NCBI RefSeq assembly: GCF_001418335.1
Contig: NZ_LIPP01000026.1
Span: 1 to 61,484, forward strand
Source of the DNA: Streptomyces aurantiacus
GTDB taxonomy: Bacteria > Actinomycetota > Actinomycetes > Streptomycetales > Streptomycetaceae
Length of the DNA: 61,484 nucleotides
Direction: 5' to 3'
Shown in pieces: positions 1 through 8,428 of this stretch; the stretch's first letter is position 1; each line of letters starts with the position of its first letter. The notes under the pieces were generated by a model, which was not told the origin of the DNA, did no database searches, and saw only the letters and a program-made list of their open reading frames with translations. The translations under genes and the position numbers were made by a program.

Positions 1-1166
1 AAGAGACAGGGGTGGGGGTGAGCATGGGGATGTGGGTGCGGGTGGCTGTGCGTGTGGCCGTCGCCGTGGCTGTGGGAGTGCCCGTGGGAGTGGCCGTGTT
101 CGTGCCCGTGGGAGTGGCTGTGCCCGGGGCCGCGCTGCTTCCAGGCCCGGCGTACGAGGGTCGCGCCGGCCACCGTGACGACGACGCCGCTCGTCACGCC
201 CAGCCAGGCGATCACCGAGGGCGCGGCAGCCGAACCGGCGGTGACGAGGATGCCGAGGGCGACCACACCGAGCGTGTGGGTGATGGTCACGGAGGCGGCG
301 AGCGGCAGGACGTCACGCATCGTGGCGTCACCGCGCGCGGCGGCCGTGGCGGCCATGATCGTCTTGCCGTGGCCCGGAGCGAGGGCGTGCAGCGCGCCGA
401 GCAGCACGGCGATGCCCAGGGCGAGCGCGGCGAAGCCCAGGGTCAGCTCGTGCTCGGACACCAGGTCGTCCAGCGCGCGGGTGAAGCGGTCGGCGCCGCG
501 CGGAAGCACGGACGAGGCGGGCGCGTCGGAGTCCTCCTCGACGAGCGCGGGACCACCGGGGAGCACGCGCAGCGAGGCGGTCGCCGTGTCCGCCGGTGAC
601 GACAGCAACTTCTCGGGGTACTCGGTCAGTTCGGCCGAAACGGACTTCTCGGGTACGTCCGAGGAGGTGAGGGTCGCCCGGTCGCCGCGTGCCGTGACCT
701 CGCGCCAGCCGGGCCCGTCGTCCACGGAGGCGTGAAAGCGCAGCGACGCCTCGCCGGCCGGCAGCGGAGCCGTCCAACGGCACTCCACTCGAAGGGTGGT
801 GAGGCCCGCCTGGCCGGGCCGTACCCGGGCGCGGCTCTCGCCGGCAGTCAGGGCGACGGTCTTCCCGCCCACGGTCACCCGGCTCTTTCCGGCCGCCGTC
901 TCGCACCGCTCCCGGGCCCAACTCGCCTTGCCCGCCTTGTCGATGGCGGGCTTGGCCTGGGTCGCCGGGATCTCCGCGAGGTCCTCCACATGACGGACCC
1001 GCAGCTCTCGGGGAGCGACCACGAGACCGTCGTACCGGTTGACGGTGAAGTTCCCCAGTGGATGTGCCGAGGCCGTGCCGGAAGGGATCAGCACGAGCGC
1101 GCAGGCGGCCATGAGCACGGCCAGGCAGGACCCGAAGGCCCGCCGGCGTACGGCGAAGGCGCTCAC
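1..1166 (-). CDS. NicO/RcnA-type nickel-cobalt transporter with N-terminal extracytoplasmic domain (partial)
   Basis: Partial, 388 codons, running off the left edge. The GTG start overlaps the stop of the upstream TPR gene by four bases (GTGA), which fixes the start. Residues 1 to about 34 form a signal peptide, followed by the AHPLGNFTVNRYDG motif typical of this NicO subfamily. A roughly 200-residue extracytoplasmic domain comes next, then membrane segments with the family motif HALAPGHGKT. The last visible part is a loop of alternating His-Ser, His-Gly and His-Pro, a presumed metal-binding segment as in RcnA. Known: NicO proteins move Ni2+ or Co2+ across the membrane. Inferred: export or homeostasis in one operon with the TPR and DUF4331 genes. 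The direction of transport cannot be read from sequence. Confidence 0.85.
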   Translation of the reverse strand, partial: MSAFAVRRRAFGSCLAVLMAACALVLIPSGTASAHPLGNFTVNRYDGLVVAPRELRVRHVEDLAEIPATQAKPAIDKAGKASWARERCETAAGKSRVTVGGKTVALTAGESRARVRPGQAGLTTLRVECRWTAPLPAGEASLRFHASVDDGPGWREVTARGDRATLTSSDVPEKSVSAELTEYPEKLLSSPADTATASLRVLPGGPALVEEDSDAPASSVLPRGADRFTRALDDLVSEHELTLGFAALALGIAVLLGALHALAPGHGKTIMAATAAARGDATMRDVLPLAASVTITHTLGVVALGILVTAGSAAAPSVIAWLGVTSGVVVTVAGATLVRRAWKQRGPGHSHSHGHEHGHSHGHSHSHGDGHTHSHPHPHPHAHPHPCL

Positions 1167-2698
1167 CGGGCACCGCCCGGGGCCGTCCGTGCGGTCCGTG
1201 CCGTCAGCGCCGCCAGGGTCTTCTCGGCCGACTTCGCGCCCACCGGTGAGAAGCCGGGGTTGAGTTTCAGCGCCGACGACAGGCTGTCGCGGGCCTCCTT
1301 CTCATGACCCGTGGCGCGTTCGATGACGCCGCGGTGGTAGCGGAACGTCGCGTCGCGGTAGCCGGTCTCCGTGGCGCGGCGGGCGTAGGGCAGGGCCTCG
1401 TCGTCGCGGCCGTTGACGTGCAGGGCCCAGGCGAGCGCGTCCGCGGTGTGCACGGTGTGCCGGCGCTTCCATTCGGCACGCGCGGCGCGCAGGGCGGCCT
1501 TGCGGTCACCGTGGTCCGCCGCCGCGAGGGCGGTGTCCAGGTCGGCGTTGACACCGTTCGCGCGGGCCAGCGCCGTCCAGGCGTTCACCAGGGCGTACTG
1601 GTCGCGGGCCTTCGCCCGGTCCCTCTCGCCGTCGCGTGCCTCGTACAGCTCGCCGAGCACGACCAGCGGGCCGGGCAGCGGGAAGCGCGCCACGACCTCC
1701 TCCATCCCGCGGATCGCGGCGGCCCGGTCACCGTTCGCCGCCTGCGCACGGGCCCGCCCCTCCAGCGCCGGCAGGTAGGTCCCGTCGGCCCGCAGTGCCC
1801 GTTCGTAGTACTTCAGCGCCGTCCCGTACTCGCCCTCGCGCCAGGAGAGCTGGCCCAGCGACGACGCCACGTAGGCGACGTCCCCGGGTGCGGTGGCACC
1901 GGCCAGCGCCTGCTCCAGGACACGCCGGGCCGTACGGACGTCACCGCGCAGCTCGTGCACGTACGCGTAGCGGGTGAAGACCGGGACGCCGGGGCGGCGG
2001 GCGTCGGCCTCGTCGGCGGCCTTCGACGCCTGCTCGTAGCGGCCGAGTTCGACCAGGGCGTCGATGCGGACCGACAGGGCTCGTTCGTTGTACGCGTTCT
2101 CGGCCAGGGCCTTCTCGGCGTACGTCAGGGCCTGGGGGAACTCGTGCCGGGCCGCGGCCAGCGCCGCCCGGCCCGCGAGCGCCGGATCGTTGTCGGGGCT
2201 CAGTTCCAGCGACCGCTCCAGCGCGCGCTGCGCCTGCGGATAGCGGGACGGGTCGCCGGTGGTGCGGGCCTGCTCGACGTAGGCGATGCCCAGCGTGGAC
2301 CAGCCGCCGGAGTCCTTGGGCTGCGCCTTGAGATGGGACTGCAGCGCGGAGATGCTCGACGCCAGGCTGCCGCCGGCCAGCAACTCGGGGGCGAGACCGG
2401 GCGCGGACGACACCGTACTCGTACCGCCGTCGTCCCTGCTGCCCAGCACCACGGCCCCCGCGCTCATCGCGACGGCGAGAGCGACGGCGCAGGCCGCGAG
2501 GTGTAGCACCCGTGGCCGCCGCCCGGCCGGCTCAGGGGACCTGAGGGGCTCAGGTGCCGCGGATGCCTCGGCTGCCGCGGGTGCCTCGGTTGCCTCGGGC
2601 GCCGGGGCGGCCTCGACAGCGTCGACGGCCTCGACGGGCTCGGCAGCTGCGTCGGCGAGATCCCTCTCCTGCGCGTCGTCGTTGCTACGCGGGGACAT
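1163..2698 (-). CDS. Membrane-anchored TPR-repeat protein
   Basis: 511 residues. An Ala/Glu/Pro-rich cytoplasmic N-terminus (about 1-60) precedes one membrane segment (about 64-86). Outside the membrane there follows a long helical array of tetratricopeptide repeats (about 115-490), recognisable by LGIAYVEQAR, ALKYYERALRADG and LPALEGRARA. A gaggag ribosome site precedes the ATG. The gene sits between the DUF4331 gene (135 bases upstream) and the NicO gene (four-base overlap), so the three are almost certainly cotranscribed. TPR arrays mediate protein-protein contacts. Inferred: an extracytoplasmic scaffold for the other two products. No enzymatic motif is seen. Confidence 0.88.
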   Translation of the reverse strand: MSPRSNDDAQERDLADAAAEPVEAVDAVEAAPAPEATEAPAAAEASAAPEPLRSPEPAGRRPRVLHLAACAVALAVAMSAGAVVLGSRDDGGTSTVSSAPGLAPELLAGGSLASSISALQSHLKAQPKDSGGWSTLGIAYVEQARTTGDPSRYPQAQRALERSLELSPDNDPALAGRAALAAARHEFPQALTYAEKALAENAYNERALSVRIDALVELGRYEQASKAADEADARRPGVPVFTRYAYVHELRGDVRTARRVLEQALAGATAPGDVAYVASSLGQLSWREGEYGTALKYYERALRADGTYLPALEGRARAQAANGDRAAAIRGMEEVVARFPLPGPLVVLGELYEARDGERDRAKARDQYALVNAWTALARANGVNADLDTALAAADHGDRKAALRAARAEWKRRHTVHTADALAWALHVNGRDDEALPYARRATETGYRDATFRYHRGVIERATGHEKEARDSLSSALKLNPGFSPVGAKSAEKTLAALTARTARTAPGGAR

Positions 2699-2792
2699 TG
2701 CCCTCTCCTCAATCGCCTTGGTGTCGACTTACCGGGCGGCGTGGCCCGTGCCCCGTGGGGGCGGATACGCACGGGCCACGCCGGTCAGGGTT

Positions 2793-2836
2793 GCGGGTAC
2801 AGGTACAGGTGCAGGTACGGGTACGGGTGCGGGTCA
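2793..2836. repeat. Hexanucleotide tandem repeat at the 3' end of the DUF4331 gene
   Basis: Degenerate six-base units (gcgggt, acaggt, acgggt) are repeated about seven times and run into the stop codon of the DUF4331 gene. The stretch may form or extend a 3' untranslated region. No function is evident. Confidence 0.6.
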
Positions 2837-4375
2837 GTAGGCCCGGCGACGGCCGCGCCACCATAGGAGGCCCGAGCCGACGAGCAGGAACCCTGCCGCG
2901 CCCGAGGCCGCCGAGACGGCGATCAGCGTGGTGTCGTCCATGCCGCTCGTGCCGGTCGTGCCGTTGGTGGGCTGCAGCGCGTCACCGAGCTGGTTGCGGA
3001 CGTCGTTCGTACCGGTCGTGCCCTTGGCCAGCGGCCCGCGCGAACCGGAGGTCGGCTGAGCGACGTACGGGAACTTCTTCTCGAACTTCTGGTCGTTCTT
3101 GTCGACCGCGTCACCCAGGTCGTTCTTGGCGCCGACCAGTTCGCCCTCGACGACCTGCAGCGCGATGTCCAGCACGTCGTCACCCAGGCGGCGGCCGTTC
3201 GGGAAGCCCGCGTTGTCGCCGTCCAGTACCCCGAGACGCTTCTCCTTCGCGGCCGGCTTGATCGAGGTGTTGAGGCGCAGCATCTCCGAAGGACGCACGT
3301 GCGGCGGCTGGTTGAGGCCCTCCACGCCCTTCAGGAACACGTCGACCAGGTCGTTGCGGGGCTCGTCGGGCGCCTCGATCTTGTAGATCGCCTCGATGAG
3401 CTTCGGCAGTTCGGGCTCGGTGACGTTCTTCAGGAAGTCACCGTCGTTCCAGGGCGCGGACGCGTTGAACTTGTCCTTGTCCTTGATCGGGTTGACCACC
3501 TCGTTCACCAGCGGCATGCCGAGGCGCGAGACCTGCCGGTAGTAGCCGCTCGCGCTCTTGCGCTGCGTCGTCGACCAGATGCCGACGATCGGCTGCTCGG
3601 CCGACTCCTGGATCAGGTCGTTCGGCAGCTGCAGGGCGACACTGTTGACGTTGTAGCCCTTCAGGGTGTCGTTGCCGACCTCGGACAGGTTCCCGCCGTA
3701 CAGCAGGTCGAAGACCCGAAGGTCCAGGAAGAACGGATCGTCGGCCTGACCGGCGAACGTCGTGGCCCCGCCCGGCAGTTCGTGCACCGCCTGGTCGCGG
3801 AGCTTGGCGTAGTCCGGCATGGACGCCTTGCCGACGTTCGACGGCGCGACCGGCACGTCGTCCGCGTACTTCGTCTTCTTGACCAGGTGCTGGTCCTTGA
3901 GCTGCAGCAGATCTATGTCGTAGGTCTGCGTGATGTTGAGGTCCGGGTCGTCGAGGCTCTCGACCGGACCCGTGTTGTACAGGAACGTCTTGTCGTTCTT
4001 GACATGCGTCTTGAACGTGTAGCGGAAGACCAGTTCGCCCTGCGCGTCACCGTTGTTGTCGATGTGCAGGTCGTACTGGGCGTCCTCGGCGAACGTGAAG
4101 AAGTTCGGTCCGCCGGCCGGTTCCTCGAAGGGGATCCAGTTTGCGACGATGGTCGTCGTATCAGGTGTGTCGGGGCTCGCGAACGCGTACACGTCCGTGT
4201 TGTCGTACTGCGGCTGCCCCGAGATGAGCGGAGCCTCCCGGTGGCTGGAGGCGCTCGCTGTCCCCGGCGCGAGCGCGGTCACGCCGGCGGCTGCGAGCCC
4301 GCCGGTGGCCAGTGCACCGCAGACAAGGGTCGCGAGACTCCTGCGTCCCACGAACCCGCTGGTGAAAGGTGTCAT
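2834..4375 (-). CDS. Secreted DUF4331 protein with C-terminal membrane anchor
   Basis: 513 residues. Met at 4375 was chosen because it follows an agaggac ribosome site and gives a clean signal peptide (GRRSLATLVCGALATGGLAA, cleavage near ALAPGTASA at about 38). The mature protein opens with SSHREAPLISGQPQYDNTDV, the hallmark of DUF4331, and covers the full domain. A single membrane helix (about 485-505, ending WWRGRRRAY) anchors the C-terminus. DUF4331 has no assigned biochemical function. It is the first gene of an operon with the TPR and NicO genes and is divergent from an ECF sigma/anti-sigma pair. An ECF-like promoter (4472-4498) precedes it, so control by that sigma factor is likely. Confidence 0.9.
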   Translation of the reverse strand: MTPFTSGFVGRRSLATLVCGALATGGLAAAGVTALAPGTASASSHREAPLISGQPQYDNTDVYAFASPDTPDTTTIVANWIPFEEPAGGPNFFTFAEDAQYDLHIDNNGDAQGELVFRYTFKTHVKNDKTFLYNTGPVESLDDPDLNITQTYDIDLLQLKDQHLVKKTKYADDVPVAPSNVGKASMPDYAKLRDQAVHELPGGATTFAGQADDPFFLDLRVFDLLYGGNLSEVGNDTLKGYNVNSVALQLPNDLIQESAEQPIVGIWSTTQRKSASGYYRQVSRLGMPLVNEVVNPIKDKDKFNASAPWNDGDFLKNVTEPELPKLIEAIYKIEAPDEPRNDLVDVFLKGVEGLNQPPHVRPSEMLRLNTSIKPAAKEKRLGVLDGDNAGFPNGRRLGDDVLDIALQVVEGELVGAKNDLGDAVDKNDQKFEKKFPYVAQPTSGSRGPLAKGTTGTNDVRNQLGDALQPTNGTTGTSGMDDTTLIAVSAASGAAGFLLVGSGLLWWRGRRRAY

Positions 4376-4471
4376 GCCGTCCGTCCTCTGTCCCAAAGCT
4401 CTGTCCCGGCGGTGACGCGGGGTTCCTTCCGCGTTCGTTCCGCGTCGGGTCGGTGGTGCCTGATGCACGCC

Positions 4472-4498
4472 ATTCGGAGCCGGGGAGGGAAAGGATTG
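4472..4498 (-). promoter_or_regulatory. ECF-type promoter motif for the DUF4331-TPR-NicO operon
   Basis: On the minus strand the sequence reads CAATCC, 15 bases, CCGAAT, about 97 bases before the DUF4331 start. It matches the element in front of the sigma gene (CCATCC-N15-CCGAAT) in spacing and in all but one base. No good housekeeping promoter is visible here. Confidence 0.65.
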
Positions 4499-4540
4499 GT
4501 TCGGGATTCACCCGCGTTTTCGAGCGGTTGATCCGTAACC

Positions 4541-4567
4541 CCATCCGAAGGCGTACCTGCGCCGAAT
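4541..4567 (+). promoter_or_regulatory. ECF-type promoter motif for the sigma/anti-sigma operon
   Basis: CCATCC (4541-4546), 15 bases, CCGAAT (4562-4567), about 46 bases before the sigma GTG start. From memory, this resembles the CCATCC/CCGAAT-type promoters reported for mycobacterial SigK. It suggests the sigma factor transcribes its own gene. Confidence 0.65.
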
Positions 4568-4612
4568 ACGTGGGGAACGGACGGGCCGTTCACGGCAGAG
4601 AGGGGGAAACGG

Positions 4613-5155
4613 GTGGAGGCGGACGAACTCCTGGTGCTCGTGGCCGGAGGCGACCAGAAGGCCTTCGAGGATCTGTACGGCTTGGTGTCCGGGCCGGTCT
4701 TCGGACTGGTGCGCCGGGTGGTGCGGGACCCGGCGCAGTCGGAGGAGGTGGCGCAGGAGGTACTCCTCGAACTGTGGCGCACCGCCGGGCGGTACGACCC
4801 CGGCCGGGGCACCGCGCTGTCCTGGGTCCTGACCCTCGCGCACCGCAGGGCGGTCGACCGGGTCCGCAGCGCCCGCGCCGCCGGCGAGCGCGAACTGCGC
4901 ATGGCCCGGCGTGCGAACGGCCCCGCCTTCGACCACGTCGCCGAGGAGGTCGAGGCCGGCCTCGAACGGGAATGGGTACGCCGCTGCCTCGACCGGCTCA
5001 CCGCCTTGCAAAGACAGTCCGTCACCCTCGCCTACTACGACGGCTACACGTACCGTGAAGTGGCCGAACGGCTCTCCCTGCCGCTCGGCACGGTCAAGAC
5101 GCGCATGCGCGACGGGCTCACACGGCTGCGTGACTGCCTGGGAGGTGTCGCATGA
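4613..5155 (+). CDS. ECF RNA polymerase sigma factor, SigK-like
   Basis: 180 residues, GTG start after gagaggggg. Region 2 (about 17-85) contains AFEDLYGLVSGPVFGLVRRV, DPAQSEEVAQEVLLELWR and the -10-recognition helix GTALSWVLTLAHRRAVDRVR. Region 4 (about 125-178) has RLTALQRQSVTLAYYDGYTY and the helix-turn-helix VAERLSLPLGTVKTRMRDGL. The length is normal for an ECF factor. The stop overlaps the next start (ATGA), where an RskA-like anti-sigma factor is encoded, so this is a SigK/RskA-type module. The same promoter motif precedes this operon and the divergent DUF4331 operon, which indicates autoregulation and control of the neighbour. The name sigK is not used because orthology was not tested. 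Confidence 0.92.
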   Translation: MEADELLVLVAGGDQKAFEDLYGLVSGPVFGLVRRVVRDPAQSEEVAQEVLLELWRTAGRYDPGRGTALSWVLTLAHRRAVDRVRSARAAGERELRMARRANGPAFDHVAEEVEAGLEREWVRRCLDRLTALQRQSVTLAYYDGYTYREVAERLSLPLGTVKTRMRDGLTRLRDCLGGVA

Positions 5156-5961
5156 CCAGCATCTTCCGGCGGGGCAGCGCACTGCACTCGCTGGCGGCCC
5201 CGTACGCCCTCGACGCCCTGGAACTCCGTGAGCACAAGCGGTTCGAGAAGCACCTGAAGCACTGCGACAGCTGCGCCGCCGAGGTGCGCGCGCTGCGCGA
5301 GGACGCGGTCCGCCTCGCCTGGTCCACGGCCGCACCGGCCCCCGCCGCGCTGCGCGACCGGGTCCTCCTGGCCGTTCGGACCACGCCTCAGGAGCCGGCC
5401 GCCGCACAGCCGGCCCCCGCGCCGTCGTCGCAGGCGGCACGCGCGCGTGCGGAACGCCCGCCGTCGCGCGCCCGCCGCTCCGCCTTCTCGCCGTTCCTCA
5501 TCCCGCTCGCCTCCACCACGGCCGCCGCCGCCCTCGTCGTCGCCGCGCTCTTCGGCATGCAGGCGTCCCGTACGCAGGACCAGCTGAACGAGGAAAGGGC
5601 GCAGGCACGTGACATAGCCCACGTTCTCGCCGCGCCGGACGCCCGCGCGGGCACCGGACGCGACGCGAACGGCCAGGGCATCGGCGTCGTCGCGTCCGCC
5701 TCGCGGCACACCGCCGTGGTTACCTCGGCCGGCCTCGGTACACCTTCGAATGAACGGGTCCACCAGCTGTGGCTCATGCGACCGGAGGAGAAACCGCGCT
5801 CCCTGGGACTCCTCGACGGCGACACGCCCTTGCTGGCCACCGGACTCGAAACGGACGCGACATCACTCGCCGTGACCGTCGAGCCGTCCGGTGGCTCCCC
5901 GCAGCCCACCACCGCACCGGTTGTCCAACTCGCCCTGGAATCGCTCGGATTCGGAGAGTGA
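5152..5961 (+). CDS. RskA-like membrane anti-sigma factor
   Basis: 269 residues, overlapping the sigma gene by four bases. The cytoplasmic N-terminal anti-sigma domain carries HLKHCDSC (His34, Cys38, Cys41), a zinc-binding HxxxCxxC. An Ala/Pro-rich linker leads to one membrane helix (about 112-135) and an extracytoplasmic RskA C-terminal domain (about 137-269, with GLGTPSNERVHQLWLMRPEE). Known: such proteins hold their sigma factor at the membrane until the outer domain is cleaved or changed by a signal. Inferred: it senses an envelope condition and releases the sigma factor to express the divergent DUF4331-TPR-NicO operon. Confidence 0.9.
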   Translation: MTSIFRRGSALHSLAAPYALDALELREHKRFEKHLKHCDSCAAEVRALREDAVRLAWSTAAPAPAALRDRVLLAVRTTPQEPAAAQPAPAPSSQAARARAERPPSRARRSAFSPFLIPLASTTAAAALVVAALFGMQASRTQDQLNEERAQARDIAHVLAAPDARAGTGRDANGQGIGVVASASRHTAVVTSAGLGTPSNERVHQLWLMRPEEKPRSLGLLDGDTPLLATGLETDATSLAVTVEPSGGSPQPTTAPVVQLALESLGFGE

Positions 5962-6076
5962 TCGTCAACGCCCTTACCGGAGAGGTGAATCCCGTGCCCG
6001 GGATACACGAGTGCCGCGAGGGAGCGATAGGGTTAACCTGCCCGGGCCGGGTGCCCTCGTATGGGTGGGGAGTGAC

Positions 6077-6346
6077 ATGGAACAGATAACAGTGCGTGGC
6101 AGGGCGCGAGTCCCTGCGATCACCTGTGGGAGCAGCGCGACCAGTTCGCGCCTTGACCGCCATCTCTCGGTGATGGGTGGCCCCGCCATCCCTCAGCGTG
6201 AAGTGGCCGAGGCGACGTCCCTGATGCGCGAGCTCACCGCACGTGACACCGCGCACGACCGCACCGGCAGGGGCGCGCGAGTGAGGCGGGTTTCGCTCTT
6301 CGCACCGCTGCGCCGGCTGCGCCGTTCCCTGTTCGGTGGCCGCTGA
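6077..6346 (+). CDS. Small conserved streptomycete protein of unknown function
   Basis: 89 residues from the ATG at 6077, preceded by gtggggagtgac. No signal peptide or membrane segment. The N-terminal third is polar, the middle reads LSVMGGPAIPQREVAEATSL and MRELTARDTAHDRT, and the C-terminus is strongly basic and hydrophobic (RRVSLFAPLRRLRRSLFGGR), possibly an amphipathic membrane- or nucleic-acid-contacting helix. It lies 115 bases after the anti-sigma gene on the same strand but with its own ribosome site. I do not recognise a named family. The reading rests on coding bias and start-site quality. Confidence 0.6.
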   Translation: MEQITVRGRARVPAITCGSSATSSRLDRHLSVMGGPAIPQREVAEATSLMRELTARDTAHDRTGRGARVRRVSLFAPLRRLRRSLFGGR

Positions 6347-6416
6347 CCGGCGACCCCGGTCGCTGACCGGCGGCCGAAACCGAGCAGGACCCTGAAGCAG
6401 AACGCTCGACCCGCGC

Positions 6417-6515
6417 TCAGGCGGACACACCGTCCCGGCGCAGTGCTGCGATCTCATCGACCGTCATCCCCACGGCACGCGGCACAGCCTCGGTGTGTTC
6501 CCCGAGCGCGGGTAC
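6417..6515 (-). pseudogene. Remnant of a CaiB/BaiF (family III) CoA-transferase, C-terminal end only
   Basis: The minus strand translates as ...VPALGEHTEAVPRAV followed by GMTVDEIAALRRDGVSA and a stop. That is the usual C-terminus of family III CoA-transferases (LGEHTxEVL then L-DEIAALRxxGV). Upstream the frame turns into unrelated Gly/Arg/His sequence with no start and no catalytic domain before the ABC permease stop at 6600. It is therefore a decayed fragment left by a deletion or rearrangement. Confidence 0.6.
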
Positions 6516-6599
6516 GGCCCCCTCTTTGCCGTGTCCCCGCCCGGCAGCGTGCGCCGTCACCGTCCCACCGCTCAGCGCTTGTCGCTCACCGTTCGCTGT

Positions 6600-7382
6600 T
6601 CAGCGTCCGCCGTTCGCGTACCGGCGGACCGCGAGCGGCATGAACACCGTGATGAGGACCGCGCACCAGGCCAGCGATCCCGCGACGGGGTGCGTCACCG
6701 GCCAGGCGCCGTCGACCGGCACCGGCGCGTTTCCGAACAGATCCCGCAGGGCCGTGGTCACCGCGCTGATCGGGTTCCACTCGGCGAGGGTGCGCAGCCA
6801 GCCCGGCAGACCGTCCGTCGGGATGTACGCGTTCGACAGCAGCGGCAGGATGAACGTCGCGCCGCCGAGCTGCCCGGCCGCCTCCTCGCTCCGCGAGACG
6901 AGTCCCAGCAGGATGCCGATCCACGTGGTCGCGAACCGGAAGAGCAGCAACAGCCCCACGGCGGCGACCGCTTCGAGCGCGGAGCCCTCGATCCGCCAGC
7001 CCACCGCGAGCCCCACCAGCAGCAGCGGCACCGTGCCCGCGGCGGTGAGGACGAGGTCCGCGGCGGCCTGCCCGAGCGGCACGGCGGCCCTGCTCATAGG
7101 CAGCGTACGGAAGCGGTCCGTCACGCCCCGGTGCGAGTCCTGGGCGGCCTGGAACATGCCCGTCATGATGCCGTTGGCCGCCGTCGCCACCAGCAGCCCC
7201 GGTACCAGGAAGGCCCGGTACTCCCCGCCGGGCATCGCCAGCGCGCTGCCGAAGACGTAGCCGAAGAACAGCAGCATCGTGATCGGCATGGTCTGGGTGA
7301 GGATCAGCAGCCCCGGGTTGTGCCTCACCCGCCGCAGCTGACGGCCCAGCATCGCCGTGCCGTCGTACGCCAATGTGCTCAT
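6600..7382 (-). CDS. ABC-2 type (DrrB-like) exporter permease
   Basis: 260 residues. The ATG overlaps the stop of the ATPase gene (ATGA). Six hydrophobic segments are readable, including LLILTQTMPITMLLFFGYVF, YRAFLVPGLLVATAANGIMT and FRFATTWIGILLGLV. The conserved ABC-2 signature LPLLSNAYIPTDGLPGWLR and EWNPISAVTTALRDLFGN lie in the second half. This organisation is that of DrrB, the membrane half of daunorubicin-type exporters. With the upstream ATPase it forms a complete exporter, probably as two plus two subunits. The substrate is unknown. The divergent TetR suggests induction by the exported compound. Confidence 0.92.
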   Translation of the reverse strand: MSTLAYDGTAMLGRQLRRVRHNPGLLILTQTMPITMLLFFGYVFGSALAMPGGEYRAFLVPGLLVATAANGIMTGMFQAAQDSHRGVTDRFRTLPMSRAAVPLGQAAADLVLTAAGTVPLLLVGLAVGWRIEGSALEAVAAVGLLLLFRFATTWIGILLGLVSRSEEAAGQLGGATFILPLLSNAYIPTDGLPGWLRTLAEWNPISAVTTALRDLFGNAPVPVDGAWPVTHPVAGSLAWCAVLITVFMPLAVRRYANGGR

Positions 7383-8422
7383 GACGCGAGCTCCTTGCTG
7401 TTGTCGGTGCGGCTGCCGGTCCGGCTGTAGGTCCCGTTGTCGGGCCGGTCGTCCTTGAGGCCGTCGTCGTGGTCGTCGCCGAGGTCGTCCCTCGGGCCGC
7501 CCGTCAGGCGGAGGAAGACGTCGTCGAGGGTCGGCGGGCGCAGGCTCGCGTCGAGCAACGGCACACCGGCGGCGTCGAGTTCGCGTACGAGCCGGGGAAG
7601 GGTGAGCGTCGGGTCGGTGGTGACCGCCCCGACGGCGTGCCGCTCCCGGTCGAAGACCGGCGCGGAGCCGGTCAGCCGGTCCAGGACGGCCGCCGCGCCG
7701 GCCATCGCGTCCCCGCGGGCGACGACCGCTTCCGCGTACGAGCCGACGAGCGCCTTGAGTTCGGCGGGTGTTCCCGAGTGCGCGGCCCGCCCCCGTTCCA
7801 CGAGCACGATGTCGTCGGCGAGCTGGTCCGCCTCCTCCAGGTACTGGGTGGTGAGCAGGACCGTCGTGCCCTCCGACCGCAGGTCGCGCACGGTGGTCCA
7901 GATGTGGTTGCGGCTGTGAGGGTCGAGGCCCGTCGTCGGCTCGTCGAGGAACAGCACCGCCGGCCGGGTGATCAGGCCGGCGGCCAGGTCGAGACGGCGT
8001 CGCATACCGCCCGAGTAGGTGGACGCGGGCCGGTCCGCCGCGCCGGTGAGTTCGAAGCGGTCGAGGAGTTCGTCGGCGCGGACGGCCGGCTTCGGGACGC
8101 GGTGGAGCTTCGCGAACAGCCGCAGACTCTCGCGTCCCGTGAGGTCGCCGTCGACCGACGCGTACTGCCCGGTGACGGCGATGGCGCGGCGCACGGCGTC
8201 CGGCTCCCGTACGAGATCGTGCCCCGCGACCCGGGCGGACCCGGCGTCGGGCCGCAGCAGGGTGGTCAGCAGCCGTACCGCCGTGGTCTTTCCGGCGCCG
8301 TTGGGGCCCAGCAGTGCGCAGACGGTCCCCTCGGCCACCGCGAGATCCAGCCCCTGAAGAGCGTGGACGTCTCCGAAGCACTTCTCCAGACCCTCACTAA
8401 GTACAGCGTACGTAGTAGTCAT
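7379..8422 (-). CDS. DrrA-like ABC exporter ATP-binding protein
   Basis: 347 residues from ATG 8422. Walker A GPNGAGKTT (about 39-47), Q-loop GQYASVDGDLTGRESL, signature YSGGMRRRLDLAAGL, Walker B AVLFLDEPTTGLDPHSR and the H-loop region TTQYLEEADQLAD are intact. The C-terminal part (LPRLVRELDAAGVPLLDASL, PTLDDVFLRLTG) is the DrrA-specific tail, followed by an Asp-rich linker. The start has no ribosome site. A TATGGT -10 box ends six bases before the ATG, so the transcript is probably leaderless. A second copy of the TetR operator lies inside the first codons. Confidence 0.93.
   Translation of the reverse strand: MTTTYAVLSEGLEKCFGDVHALQGLDLAVAEGTVCALLGPNGAGKTTAVRLLTTLLRPDAGSARVAGHDLVREPDAVRRAIAVTGQYASVDGDLTGRESLRLFAKLHRVPKPAVRADELLDRFELTGAADRPASTYSGGMRRRLDLAAGLITRPAVLFLDEPTTGLDPHSRNHIWTTVRDLRSEGTTVLLTTQYLEEADQLADDIVLVERGRAAHSGTPAELKALVGSYAEAVVARGDAMAGAAAVLDRLTGSAPVFDRERHAVGAVTTDPTLTLPRLVRELDAAGVPLLDASLRPPTLDDVFLRLTGGPRDDLGDDHDDGLKDDRPDNGTYSRTGSRTDNSKELAS
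8397..8415. promoter_or_regulatory. Second TetR operator copy inside the 5' end of the drrA-like gene
   Basis: CTAAGTACAGCGTACGTAG matches the main operator (read on the opposite strand) at 16 of 19 positions. It covers about codons 3 to 9 of the ATPase gene. Confidence 0.5.
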
Positions 8423-8428
8423 GGGGTG

